Assembly: GCF_024273195.1 (NCBI RefSeq)
Contig: NZ_JAMZCU010000001.1
Coordinates: 124,001-188,000, forward strand
Source: Devosia ureilytica
Lineage (GTDB): Bacteria > Pseudomonadota > Alphaproteobacteria > Rhizobiales > Devosiaceae
Direction of reading: 5' to 3'
Length of the DNA stretch: 64,000 nt
Shown here: piece after piece, positions 1-7,971 of the stretch
Position numbering within the stretch: the stretch's first letter is position 1
How the letters are laid out: each line of letters starts with the position of its first letter
The notes under the pieces: generated by a model
Told to the model about the DNA's origin: nothing
The model's input: the letters and a program-made list of their open reading frames with translations, nothing else
Databases searched by the model: none
Translations under genes and position numbers: made by a program

Positions 1-225
1 TATCCCGTGACCAGCAAGATCGTCCCTGACTGGATCATTCGACTTCTGGCCGCCTTTGGCGGATCGGTCCGCCAGGTCATCAACGATGTGGGCAATGAGA
101 AGCATTTTGACGGCAGCAAGGGCGAGGCACTTTTGGGACGGCCCTATCGTTCGGTGGAAGACGCCATTTTGAGCGCCGCCGAGAGCGGTATTCGATTTGG
201 CCTCGTCAAAGCCCTACATGCCTAG
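1..225 (+). CDS. C-terminal fragment of an SDR / NAD-dependent epimerase-like reductase
   Basis: The reading frame is open from the first base, so the gene starts upstream of the window and only its last 74 or so residues are seen. They resemble the C-terminal end of extended SDR proteins (dihydroflavonol-reductase or NAD-dependent epimerase type): a VPDWIIRLLA segment, then a region ending in RPYRSVEDAILSAAESGIR and a short GLVKALHA tail. The Rossmann fold and the YxxxK active site would lie outside the window, so substrate and activity cannot be judged. A GTG at position 7 is in frame but is very unlikely to be the true start. The gene converges on the decarboxylase at 276-1460. Confidence 0.6.
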   Translation, partial: YPVTSKIVPDWIIRLLAAFGGSVRQVINDVGNEKHFDGSKGEALLGRPYRSVEDAILSAAESGIRFGLVKALHA

Positions 226-230
226 ATTGA

Positions 231-254
231 CCGCTCCAGCACCAGCCGGAGCGG
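231..254. terminator. Stem-loop between convergent genes
   Basis: CCGCTCC (231-237) pairs perfectly with GGAGCGG (248-254) around a 10-nt loop. It lies between the ends of the epimerase fragment and the decarboxylase. No U-tract follows on either strand, so it is a weak or factor-assisted terminator at best. Confidence 0.4.
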
Positions 255-275
255 CTACAACCAAGGTTCGAGCTC

Positions 276-1460
276 TTATTCCGCAGGCTGCATGTCCTTG
301 CCTGTGTAGACTTCCTCGACCCAGTATTGGTCGCGGCGGACGAAGCCGTTGAAGGGGGTGAGGGAGGCCTGGGTATAGGCGCCCATCAGCCCGAACTCGA
401 TCCAATCGTCCTCGTCGATGTCGGCTGGCAGGGTGAACACCTGGGGCAAAACGTCATAGCTGTCGCAGGTCGGACCCCAGATGGTGAATTCGGAGAATTC
501 GCCATTGTTGTCGTGGAGGCGCGGGCCGCGCCAGACGCGCACCGGAGGGGTGAAGTGCATGAACTTCACTTCCATCAGCGCACCATAGGCCCCGTCATTG
601 ACATAGACCGACTGACCGCCCCGCTGATGCTTGACGCGCAACAGCAGTGATGTCGAGGAGGTGACGAGCGCCCGGCCGGGTTCGATGATCAGTTCAGGCT
701 TCTTCTTGTCGCCGAAATGGTCGCTGACAGCTTGGGCGATGGTCTCGAAATAATAGTCCATCGGCGGCGCTTCGCTGGTCGGGTAGGGGGCCGGATAGCC
801 GCCGCCGATGTTGAGGCGCTTGAGGTCAATGCCCGATTCCTCGACGATACGGGCCGCGGCTGCAATGTGACGCTCATAGGCATAGGCGTCTTCGCACTGG
901 CTACCGACGTGGAAGCAAAGGCTGGGCGTGTAGCCCATCTTTTCCACGGCGGTGACGATTTCGGCGGCGCCCTGCTCCATGACGCCGAACTTGATGCCGA
1001 AATCGTAGGATTTCAGCGCCTTGCCAGCTTTGAAACGGGTGGTGACTTCAACGTCGCGGCTGGGTGAGACCACCGCGGCCAGCTGATCAAGCTGCTGGGG
1101 GTGATCGATGGTGAAACTGCGAACACCGAACTCCTCGTAGGCGCGCTCGATCTCGCGCTTGTTCTTGATCGGGTTGTTGTAGTGCATGACTGCGCCCGGT
1201 GCGTAGTCGCGGACAAGTTCCATCTCGACATTTGATGCCACATCGAAGGCCTTGAGGCCTTCGGCGTGAAGCTGGGCAATGATATGGGGCGATGGGTTGC
1301 ACTTGACTGCATAGGTCAATAGCCCGTCAAAGCCCTTTTTGAAGACCTTGATCGCCTTGTGAAATTCCTTTTCCGAAAACAGGAAGGCGGGAAAATCGGG
1401 GGCTTCAGCAGCAATCAATGCCGAGGTGTTGGCATGAACGGTCTTCGGCTCGTCAGTCAT
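276..1460 (-). CDS. PLP-dependent ornithine/lysine decarboxylase (fold type III)
   Basis: This 394-aa cytoplasmic enzyme of the eukaryotic-type ornithine decarboxylase family removes CO2 from ornithine and/or lysine to give putrescine or cadaverine. The PLP lysine lies in YAVKCNP (about residue 53). The HVGSQC motif (about 185-190) stacks on the cofactor. The glycine-rich GGGYPAPY (about 220) and EPGRALV (about 261) bind PLP phosphate. GPTCDSYD (about 331) carries the Cys-Asp pair contributed across the dimer interface. The order and length match the family. Ornithine versus lysine preference cannot be settled from motifs. The gene stands alone behind a 420-bp upstream region with hairpins and a palindrome, which suggests leader-level control as seen for polyamine genes. 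Confidence 0.9.
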   Translation of the reverse strand: MTDEPKTVHANTSALIAAEAPDFPAFLFSEKEFHKAIKVFKKGFDGLLTYAVKCNPSPHIIAQLHAEGLKAFDVASNVEMELVRDYAPGAVMHYNNPIKNKREIERAYEEFGVRSFTIDHPQQLDQLAAVVSPSRDVEVTTRFKAGKALKSYDFGIKFGVMEQGAAEIVTAVEKMGYTPSLCFHVGSQCEDAYAYERHIAAAARIVEESGIDLKRLNIGGGYPAPYPTSEAPPMDYYFETIAQAVSDHFGDKKKPELIIEPGRALVTSSTSLLLRVKHQRGGQSVYVNDGAYGALMEVKFMHFTPPVRVWRGPRLHDNNGEFSEFTIWGPTCDSYDVLPQVFTLPADIDEDDWIEFGLMGAYTQASLTPFNGFVRRDQYWVEEVYTGKDMQPAE

Positions 1461-1883
1461 TGGACAACAGGCCTTTCAGGGCTGGAGAGACGGGGAAAAT
1501 TGAGCGCTGCATATAGGGCCGTGTGCCCCCTCGCGCAAACGTTTATTTGGGGTGTTAGCCAACAATGCGGACGCGTCATTTTCGTGACGGCCCGTGCGCT
1601 TTTGCGCACCGGCGACCGCAGTCCGATGTGGAGCGCGCAGTACGTTTCCTGGTCTTGGGTTATGTCTTTGCCTGTGCTGGTATTTTTGGGTTTGCTCGGT
1701 TCAGAATTTGAATTCTCAAGGCTATGTTGTGCTCAACGCGCCATGGGCAATGACGATGCAAGGGTTTTGTTCTTTTTTGCCCTAGGGTCTCCACGGGCGA
1801 TTTCCACTTCAATCATGCGGTTTGGCGGGGATGATTTAGGCGGGGCGCTACGAAATCGGGGCGAGTTGGGATAAAACGCCTTC
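1461..1883 (-). promoter_or_regulatory. Long structured upstream region of the decarboxylase gene
   Basis: This 423-bp gene-free gap separates two divergent genes. On the decarboxylase strand it holds two adjacent hairpins: GTGCGC-AAAA-GCGCAC (1594-1609) and a 5-bp stem CGTCA/TGACG (1574-1589), 115-150 nt before the start codon. A near-palindrome, TTCAGAATTTGAATTCTCAA (1700-1719, arms AGAATT/AATTCT), lies about 240 nt upstream. Alphaproteobacterial ornithine decarboxylase genes are known to carry a long conserved leader (speF RNA motif). I could not match the motif itself, so calling this a speF-like leader is inference. The rarA promoter must also lie in this gap. Confidence 0.4.
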
Positions 1884-3203
1884 ATGTCCGATTTATTTGC
1901 CGCAGACTCCATTCAAACCGACAGGGCGCGCCCTCTGGCCGATCAATTGCGGCCGCGTAGCCTCGATGAGGTTATCGGGCAGACGCATCTGCTTGGCGAG
2001 GGCGGTACCTTGCGGCGCATGCTGGCTTCAGGGCGGCTCGGCTCGCTGATCCTTTGGGGGCCACCAGGAACGGGCAAGACCACAGTTGCCCGCCTGTTGG
2101 CCGATCAGATCGGCTATCGTTTCGAGCAGATCTCAGCAATTTTCTCGGGTGTGGCCGACCTCAAGAAGGTTTTTGAAAAGGCGCGGTTCGAGCGGCTGTC
2201 TGGCCATCGAACCCTGTTGTTCGTCGACGAGATTCACCGGTTCAATCGGGCGCAGCAGGATAGCTTCCTGCCGGTGATGGAGGACGGAACGGTGGTGCTG
2301 GTCGGGGCCACTACCGAAAACCCGTCGTTCGAGCTGAATGCGGCGCTCCTGTCCCGGAGCCAGGTGCTGCGCTTTGAATCGCTTGGTGCCGAGGATCTGG
2401 AACACCTTCTGCGACGCGCCGAGAGTCTCTTGGGTGCATCTCTTCCTCTGACGGATGAGGCACGTGCAACCCTCCTCGGATTGGCTGATGGCGACGGGCG
2501 GGCGCTGCTGGGGCTCGTGGAGGAAATCCTGGCATCCGTTGCTGCCGAAGAAGTTTTGGACCCGACCAGCCTGCTCTCTGTGGTCCAGCGGCGCGCGCCG
2601 ATCTACGACAAGGCGCAGGACGGGCATTACAATCTGATCTCGGCGCTGCACAAGACTATCCGCGGTTCTGACCCGGACGCAGCTCTCTATTATTTCGCCC
2701 GCATGCTCGACGCTGGCGAGGATCCGCTGTTTTTGGCGCGGCGGCTGATCCGCATGGCTTCGGAAGACATTGGCCTGGCCGATCCACAGGCGCTGCCCCT
2801 CGCGATTGCCGGGCGGGACGCCTATCAGATGCTCGGCTCGCCAGAGGGCGAATTGTCGCTGGCGCAGGTGGTGGTCTATCTGGCGCTCGCGCCCAAATCG
2901 AACGCCGTCTATACCGCCTACAAGGCGGCGGCGGCGGTGGCGAAGGCCACCGGTTCACCCATGCCGCCGAAAGTCATCCTCAACGCCCCCACCAAGATGA
3001 TGAAGGGGCAGGGCTACGGCGATGGCTATATCTATGATCATGACACCTCGGAGGCCTTTTCGGGTCAGGAGTATTTCCCGGAAAAAATCGGGCGGCAGGA
3101 ATTTTATCATCCAGTTGAGCGCGGCTTTGAGCGTGATCTGCGCAAGCGCATGGATTATTTCGAACGGCTCCGCGCGTCCAAGAAGTCCGATAGTGAGGGT
3201 TAG
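1884..3203 (+). CDS. rarA: Replication-associated recombination protein A (RarA/MgsA), AAA+ ATPase
   Basis: This 439-aa clamp-loader-like AAA+ protein acts at stalled replication forks and interacts with SSB in bacteria. The N-terminus carries the typical [16 protein letters not shown] box. Walker A is GPPGTGKTT (about residues 58-66), and Walker B is [16 protein letters not shown] (about 112-127). [12 protein letters not shown] is sensor 1, followed by the RuvB-like lid. The C-terminal tetramerisation part includes [14 protein letters not shown]. Length is normal for the family. The ATG at 1884 puts the conserved N-terminus in place. It heads a plus-strand operon: crcB starts 3 bases after its stop. 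Confidence 0.95.
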   Translation: MSDLFAADSIQTDRARPLADQLRPRSLDEVIGQTHLLGEGGTLRRMLASGRLGSLILWGPPGTGKTTVARLLADQIGYRFEQISAIFSGVADLKKVFEKARFERLSGHRTLLFVDEIHRFNRAQQDSFLPVMEDGTVVLVGATTENPSFELNAALLSRSQVLRFESLGAEDLEHLLRRAESLLGASLPLTDEARATLLGLADGDGRALLGLVEEILASVAAEEVLDPTSLLSVVQRRAPIYDKAQDGHYNLISALHKTIRGSDPDAALYYFARMLDAGEDPLFLARRLIRMASEDIGLADPQALPLAIAGRDAYQMLGSPEGELSLAQVVVYLALAPKSNAVYTAYKAAAAVAKATGSPMPPKVILNAPTKMMKGQGYGDGYIYDHDTSEAFSGQEYFPEKIGRQEFYHPVERGFERDLRKRMDYFERLRASKKSDSEG

Positions 3204-3206
3204 GTA

Positions 3207-3590
3207 ATGCAGGCAGTGTTGCTGGTTGGCGCCGGTGGGGCCATTGGGGCGATGATGCGCTACGGAGTGTCGGTGGCGGTTGGCCGCATGTGGTCGGCGA
3301 GCTTTCCGCTGGCCACATTGACGGTGAACGTATTGGGGTCGCTGCTGATGGGGCTGCTGATCGGCGTTCTCGCGCGCACCTTGCCACCCATGGCGCCGGA
3401 AATCCGGCTGTTTGTGGCCGTTGGCGTGCTTGGTGGTTTCACCACCTTTTCGTCCTTCTCGCTGGATACCATTTTCCTGATCGAACGCGGCGCTCTGGCG
3501 CAGGCCATGCTCTATGTAGGCTTGTCGGTTGTGGTTTGCCTCGCGGGTCTATATCTCGGGCTACTTATCAGTAGAGGCGGTGCGGCATGA
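3207..3590 (+). CDS. crcB: Fluoride channel CrcB/Fluc
   Basis: This 127-aa inner-membrane protein has four predicted hydrophobic helices. It works as a dual-topology dimer that exports toxic fluoride. It shows the family features: GGAIGAMMRYGVS near the N-terminus, the TLTVNVLGSLLMG asparagine-containing helix break, and GVLGGFTTFSSFSLD with the phenylalanine box residues. It starts 3 bases after rarA and its stop overlaps the next start (ATGA), so it is co-translated within the operon. No separate promoter or fluoride riboswitch fits in the 3-base gap. Confidence 0.95.
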   Translation: MQAVLLVGAGGAIGAMMRYGVSVAVGRMWSASFPLATLTVNVLGSLLMGLLIGVLARTLPPMAPEIRLFVAVGVLGGFTTFSSFSLDTIFLIERGALAQAMLYVGLSVVVCLAGLYLGLLISRGGAA

Positions 3591-4576
3591 GCGGCGTTCA
3601 ACATCGGGAAGTCACAGCGGACGACGACGGCATGCGTCTCGATCGCTGGTTTGCGCGGCACTTTCCGCAGCTGGGTTTTGCCCGGTTGCAGAAGCTCATT
3701 CGCAATGGCGAAGTGAAGGTGGACAAGGCGAAGGTGCAGACCAGCACCCGGATTTCCGAGGGCCAGACTGTTCGTATTCCGCCGATTGATGACCCCGAGA
3801 CCGTGCGGCCGTTCAAGGTCAACGAAGAGGACGTGCGCTATCTCAAGGACCTGATCCTTTACGAGGACGACGATCTCTATGTGTTCAACAAGCCGCACGG
3901 GCTCGCCGTGCAGGGGGGCAGCGGTACGACGCGCCACCTTGATGGCCTGCTGAAAAACCTTCCCAACAAGGCTGGAGAGGCGCCGCGCCTGGTGCACCGT
4001 CTCGACCGTGATACGTCAGGCTGTCTGGTGGTCGCCAAGACCGCGGCGGCGGCCAAGCACTTTGGGTCGGTTTTCCGATCGCGTTCGGCCCGGAAAATCT
4101 ACTGGGCCATCGTGGCTGGCAACCCCACTCCGCGGCAGGGCGAGATTTCCTGCTTCCTTGCCAAGCAGGTGACCGAAGACGGCGAGCAGATGGTGGTCGT
4201 GCGCAATGGTGCCAAGGGTGCCGTTCATTCTTCGACCTATTATTCGACTACCGATACGGCCAGCCGCCGGTTTGCCTGGGTCACGCTGAAGCCAGTCACC
4301 GGGCGGACGCACCAGTTGCGCGTGCATATGGCGCAGCTCGGCACGCCGATCATCGACGATCCGCGCTACTTCAACATCGAAAATTGGCAGGCGGCTCCGG
4401 GACTTGGCGAAGGTCTGCATCTGCATGCGCGGCGCATTGCACTGCCGCTGCGCAATGGCAAGAAGATCGATATTTCAGCGCCTTTGCCGCCGCATATGCG
4501 TCAGAGTTTTGATGCGCTGGGGTTTGACCCTGACCGCTATGATGCGCAGAACGCCGACCCGGAGGACGGGGCGTGA
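3587..4576 (+). CDS. rluC: RluA-family 23S rRNA pseudouridine synthase (RluC/RluD type)
   Basis: This 329-aa protein has an N-terminal S4 RNA-binding domain (about residues 10-70, with GMRLDRWFARHFP and LQKLIRNGEVKVD) followed by the RluA-type catalytic domain. The catalytic aspartate is in RLVHRLDRDTSGCLV (about 137-151), and GRTHQLRVHMAQLG is the conserved C-terminal substrate motif. It isomerises uridines in 23S rRNA. Motifs and size fit RluC/RluD, but which bases are modified cannot be read from sequence. The start overlaps the crcB stop (ATGA). Confidence 0.88.
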   Translation: MSGVQHREVTADDDGMRLDRWFARHFPQLGFARLQKLIRNGEVKVDKAKVQTSTRISEGQTVRIPPIDDPETVRPFKVNEEDVRYLKDLILYEDDDLYVFNKPHGLAVQGGSGTTRHLDGLLKNLPNKAGEAPRLVHRLDRDTSGCLVVAKTAAAAKHFGSVFRSRSARKIYWAIVAGNPTPRQGEISCFLAKQVTEDGEQMVVVRNGAKGAVHSSTYYSTTDTASRRFAWVTLKPVTGRTHQLRVHMAQLGTPIIDDPRYFNIENWQAAPGLGEGLHLHARRIALPLRNGKKIDISAPLPPHMRQSFDALGFDPDRYDAQNADPEDGA

Positions 4577-5238
4577 GACTTGTCATGTTCGACATGGACG
4601 GGACGCTGATCGATACGCAGGCCCTGATTGCCGAACATATGGCGACGACCTTTGCCGAGGCAGACCTGGTCGTGCCGACGCCAGCGCAGGTCCGGCGGAT
4701 CATTGGACTGTCATTGCCGCAGGCAATGCTGCAGTTGCTTGGGTCGCAAGATATTGAAACGGCTAATCAATTGGCCGAACGATATCGCGCCCACTATCGG
4801 GATTCGCTGGTGGCCGCCGAGGGGCGCGAAGGGTTATTCCCGGGGGCTCGCGAAGCGTTACACTTGCTGCACGGCCAGGCCGAAACGGTTATGGGAATTG
4901 CGACGGGCAAGGGATTGCAGGGTGTGCATCGGCTGACACAAATGCATGAAATCGCAAAGTTTTTTTCGACGCTGCAGACGCCGGATCATAATCCTTCCAA
5001 GCCGCATCCGGGAATGATGCTGCGCGCCATGGGCGAGACCGGTGCCGATCCAAGCCAGACGGTGATCATTGGCGACACCAGCTTCGACATGGAAATGGGC
5101 AAGGCTGCGGGCACTAAAACCATTGGCGTTACATGGGGTTACCATCACGCCGATGACCTGCGGGGGGCCGGCGCCGACATATTGATCGAAAGCTATGACG
5201 CGCTGGCGGCGGCGATCGATCAGGTTCTGGAGACTTGA
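4573..5238 (+). CDS. HAD-superfamily hydrolase (subfamily IA phosphatase)
   Basis: This 221-aa protein begins with HAD motif I, MFDMDGTLIDTQ, carrying the nucleophile and acid/base aspartates. It has an all-alpha cap, a motif II threonine in GIATGKG, a motif III lysine around SKPHPGM, and motif IV IIGDTSFDMEMGKAAG. It resembles phosphoglycolate/pyrophosphatase-like HAD-IA enzymes, but the substrate is unknown. It uses a GTG start that overlaps the rluC stop codon (GTGA), implying translational coupling. The same neighbours recur in many alphaproteobacteria, as I recall. Confidence 0.85.
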   Translation: MRLVMFDMDGTLIDTQALIAEHMATTFAEADLVVPTPAQVRRIIGLSLPQAMLQLLGSQDIETANQLAERYRAHYRDSLVAAEGREGLFPGAREALHLLHGQAETVMGIATGKGLQGVHRLTQMHEIAKFFSTLQTPDHNPSKPHPGMMLRAMGETGADPSQTVIIGDTSFDMEMGKAAGTKTIGVTWGYHHADDLRGAGADILIESYDALAAAIDQVLET

Positions 5239-5241
5239 GCT

Positions 5242-6048
5242 ATGCGTGACCAGCTTGAAGACGCTCATAAGCATGCTGATGCCGGCTTTGGGCAGGCGCA
5301 GCATATGAACCAGGTGGAATTGCCGAAGCGGTTTTACGCGACGGTCGATGTGGCACGGGGTGACGACGGGTTCGCGGTTACCCTGGATGGTCGTGCAACC
5401 AAGACGCCCGGGAAGAAAATTCCTGTTGTTGTTCCGGTACTTAGCCTTGCCCAAAAGATGGCTGAGGAATGGGCGGAGCAGGGTAAATTCATCAATCCCG
5501 CGACGATGCCGATGGTGCGGCTGATCAATTCAGCGGTGGAGAGCGGCGCGGAGATGGTGCCGGCGTTCCGGGCCGAGATCGGCAAGTTTGCGGCAAGTGA
5601 TCTTTTGCTCTACCGCGCTGATTCTCCTCAGGAATTGGTCGCCGAACAGGAACAAATCTGGGATGCTGTGCTGGTAAAACTGGCACGGAAATTCGATGTG
5701 GCATTTCAGCCGACGATTGGAATTATCCATCAGCCACAGCCAGTTAGCACGCTTGAGAAGCTCGACGCGGCGTTGGAGGGGCAGGGGCTGTTGAGCCTGA
5801 CGGCGCTGGTGTCGATCACCGGGCTAACCGGCTCGGGGCTGCTCGCGATTGCCCTTTTGTATCAACTGGTTACACCTAATGAAGTGTGGGCGGCTGCCCA
5901 TGTCGACGAGGATCACCAGATCCGTCTGTGGGGCGAAGACGATGAGGCTTTGGAGCGTCGGGCGAAGCGGCGGGTGGAGTTCGACATTGCCGTTTCGGTC
6001 GTCGAGGCGCTCCGCCAGGAAGCCTGGATGGCATCCAGGCTTACCTGA
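5242..6048 (+). CDS. ATP12-family chaperone for F1-ATPase assembly
   Basis: This 268-aa protein contains the ATP12 domain. Conserved segments are FYATVDVARGDDGFAVTLDG, TPGKKIPVVVP, LAQKMAEEWAEQ and a TMPMVRLINSAVE stretch. In mitochondria ATP12 binds the alpha subunit of F1 during assembly, and alphaproteobacteria keep the homologue. The ATG at 5242 follows the HAD stop by three bases. An internal ATG (MNQVELPKRF, about 22 codons in) is nearer the conserved part and could be the real start. It is the last gene of the rarA operon and faces folK. Confidence 0.85.
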   Translation: MRDQLEDAHKHADAGFGQAQHMNQVELPKRFYATVDVARGDDGFAVTLDGRATKTPGKKIPVVVPVLSLAQKMAEEWAEQGKFINPATMPMVRLINSAVESGAEMVPAFRAEIGKFAASDLLLYRADSPQELVAEQEQIWDAVLVKLARKFDVAFQPTIGIIHQPQPVSTLEKLDAALEGQGLLSLTALVSITGLTGSGLLAIALLYQLVTPNEVWAAAHVDEDHQIRLWGEDDEALERRAKRRVEFDIAVSVVEALRQEAWMASRLT

Positions 6049-6068
6049 GTGAACGAGTCCTAATCGAT

Positions 6069-6503
6069 TTATGAACGACGGGTGACGATCCAGTCGGCTG
6101 TGTCGGGCGAAATCTCGCGCAGCGGCTCGAGAACGAAGTCGCGTTCATGGGCAAATCGATGCGGCAGGATCAATTTTGTCGCGTCCATCTCGACTCGCTC
6201 ATAGGCGATGAGGTCGATGTCGATGAGGCGCGGCCCCCAAACCTCGTGACGTACCCGACCCATGTCGCGCTCGATGTCGAGGCAGGCATGAAGCAGGTCG
6301 ATGGGCAGGAGATCGGTTTCGACCGTTGCGGCCATATTGGCGAAGTCGGGCTGATCGGTCTTGCCCCAGGCCTTGGTGCGGATGACCTTGGATTGTGCGG
6401 TGACGCTGATCTGTGCATGGGCATCGAGGCGCGCGATGGCTTGGGCCAGCTGCGCCGCCGGGTCGCCGATATTGGCGCCCAGAGAAAGCCAGGCGGTCGC
6501 CAT
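6069..6503 (-). CDS. folK: 6-hydroxymethyl-7,8-dihydropterin pyrophosphokinase (HPPK)
   Basis: This 144-aa enzyme transfers pyrophosphate from ATP to 6-hydroxymethyl-dihydropterin, the step before dihydropteroate synthase. The ATG at 6503 gives the canonical start MATAWLSLGANIGDP. KAWGKTDQPDFANMAA and the HPPK signature WGPRLIDIDLIAY (with the two Mg-binding aspartates) follow, then LPHRFAHERDFVLEPL. Longer readings upstream are overlap with folB. Its ATG overlaps the folB TGA (ATGA), so it is coupled to folB in a folP-folB-folK set. Confidence 0.93.
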   Translation of the reverse strand: MATAWLSLGANIGDPAAQLAQAIARLDAHAQISVTAQSKVIRTKAWGKTDQPDFANMAATVETDLLPIDLLHACLDIERDMGRVRHEVWGPRLIDIDLIAYERVEMDATKLILPHRFAHERDFVLEPLREISPDTADWIVTRRS

Positions 6504-6886
6504 CAGGCTGGCCGCACGCGATGGAGCTCGATGGCGGCCTCGCCGCGCACCATGGCAATGGGTGCCTCCGGCTTGCGAATGCGAACGATGATCCAGTCGA
6601 TATCGGAGAAGGCGTCGAAAAGGGCGGTGGCAATATTCTGGGCCAGGGCCTCGATGAGCTTGGTGCGTTTCGTCTCGAAGGTTAATTTCACCACGTCGTA
6701 GATGTCGGCATAGGAGACCGTGTGACCGATCTCGTCGGTATTGCCGGGCGCTGACAGGTCGACGCCGCATTGCAGGTCGATGAAAAATCGCTGGCCGAGC
6801 TTGGCTTCCTCGTTGAAGAGGCCGTGGTAGCCGTAAAATCCAAGGTCATTGAGGATGATGCGGTCGCCGGAGAAGGGTGGGGTCAT
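6503..6886 (-). CDS. folB: Dihydroneopterin aldolase
   Basis: This protein of about 127 aa cleaves dihydroneopterin to 6-hydroxymethyl-dihydropterin in folate synthesis. The start region DRIILNDLGFYGYHGLFNEEAKLGQRFFIDL is family-typical, with the pterin-binding Glu/Tyr. VSYADIYDVV and the late KPEAPI segment also match. ATG at 6886 is preferred. A GTG 8 codons upstream (6910) is possible but reads into a palindromic repeat. Its stop overlaps the folK start. A 90-bp gap with the repeat separates it from folP. Confidence 0.9.
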   Translation of the reverse strand: MTPPFSGDRIILNDLGFYGYHGLFNEEAKLGQRFFIDLQCGVDLSAPGNTDEIGHTVSYADIYDVVKLTFETKRTKLIEALAQNIATALFDAFSDIDWIIVRIRKPEAPIAMVRGEAAIELHRVRPA

Positions 6887-6909
6887 GGGAGTCTCGCTGG
6901 GGGTCGGCA

Positions 6910-6948
6910 CCCCCCACCCTCGTTCCCTCCCACAAGGGGGAGGGATGC
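6910..6948. repeat. REP-like palindromic unit, class I (single)
   Basis: A C-rich arm (CCCCCCACCC) is followed by CCCTCCC-ACAA-GGGGGAGGG, an imperfect palindrome. The same arrangement occurs at 8835-8943, 9831-9968 and 27841-27959. It sits in the folP-folB gap. Confidence 0.7.
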
Positions 6949-6975
6949 GCAGGAGAGGCCAACGCAGTGATGTGG

Positions 6976-7839
6976 TTACGACTGTGGCGGACTATAGAGG
7001 GTTGCTTCGGCGACGCGAAGGGCGTCGTGGTTCGCAGCGACATCGTGGACGCGGAAAATGTGACCGCCGCGTTCATAACCCTGGACCGTGGTGGCAAGGG
7101 TGCCGGGCAGGCGCTCGGCAGGCTGATTGTCGAGCAGTTTGCCAATCATGGACTTTCGCGAGGTGCCGACAAGCACGGCGTTGTCGGGAAATGCGTGAGT
7201 CAATTCAGGCAGTTGCCGGAGAATGCTGTAATTCTGATTCAGGGTTTTGGTGAAGCCGAACCCGGGGTCAAGAATGACATGGGTCGGGTCGATGCCGGCT
7301 TCCGTGGCAATAGCGATGCTGCGCCGGAAATAGGCCGCCATGGCGGGAATGGGATTGGTCTCGGCGGTCCATTGGCGGTCCCAGTGCATGGCGATGACGG
7401 GAGCCTGCATGACGGCGGCGATCTGGGCCATTTCGGGCGCGCCCTGCAGGCCGTTGACGTCGTTGATGATATCGGCCCCGGCCTCCATAGCCTGATGGGC
7501 GACGAGCGGCTTCATGGTGTCGATGGAGATCGGCGCGGTGATTCCTGCGGCGCGGATGGCGTCGATGACCGGGATGACGCGGTCCAGTTCAAGCTGCACG
7601 GGCACGGGTTCGGCGCCAGGCCGGGTGCTTTCCCCGCCGATGTCGAGAATGTCGGCGCCTTCGGCAAGCATCAGGCGAGCGTGAGCGAGGGCGGCTTCGA
7701 CGTGATCGTGCTGCCCGCCATCGGAAAAGCTGTCGGGGGTGACGTTGAGGATGCCCATGACCAAGGCGCGCTGGCCGAGAACCAGAGGCGGTCGATGCGC
7801 CAAGGGGATTGTGTGGGTGGTGTGCATGGGGGCACTCAT
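6976..7839 (-). CDS. folP: Dihydropteroate synthase
   Basis: This 287-aa TIM-barrel enzyme joins p-aminobenzoate to hydroxymethyl-dihydropterin pyrophosphate and is the sulfonamide target. Both signatures are present: MGILNVTPDSFSDGG (about residues 28-42) and DILDIGGESTRPGAEPV (about 63-79). DIINDVNGLQG, DPGFGFTK and GTSRKSMIG complete the pterin and substrate loops. The first ATG (7839) gives a short leader before the conserved core; MHTTHTI five codons in is also possible. It is first in the folP-folB-folK minus-strand set. Confidence 0.95.
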   Translation of the reverse strand: MSAPMHTTHTIPLAHRPPLVLGQRALVMGILNVTPDSFSDGGQHDHVEAALAHARLMLAEGADILDIGGESTRPGAEPVPVQLELDRVIPVIDAIRAAGITAPISIDTMKPLVAHQAMEAGADIINDVNGLQGAPEMAQIAAVMQAPVIAMHWDRQWTAETNPIPAMAAYFRRSIAIATEAGIDPTHVILDPGFGFTKTLNQNYSILRQLPELTHAFPDNAVLVGTSRKSMIGKLLDNQPAERLPGTLATTVQGYERGGHIFRVHDVAANHDALRVAEATLYSPPQS

Positions 7840-7878
7840 ACTGCACAGAGCTTAGTTCGTCATGCGCGGAGATGCCTT

Positions 7879-7957
7879 ACCCCCTCCTAGCGCCGCCAGG
7901 GTGCATCGCACCCAAGCTTTGCTACCTCCCCCTGATAGGGGGCGGCAGTGGCATCGC
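7879..7957. repeat. REP-like palindromic unit, class II
   Basis: The order is ACCCCCTCCTA, a variable hairpin (GGGTGC-ATC-GCACCC at 7899-7913), TACCTCCCCCTGATAGGGGG, then GGCATCGCG. The copy at 18614-18691 has the same frame with a different hairpin. It fills the folP-cysW gap, where I see no gene. Confidence 0.7.
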
Positions 7958-7971
7958 GTTCGTTTTGGCAC

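Noticed and set aside
3204..3206. Fluoride riboswitch before crcB
   Set aside because: Only 3 bases separate rarA and crcB, so there is no room for an RNA switch.
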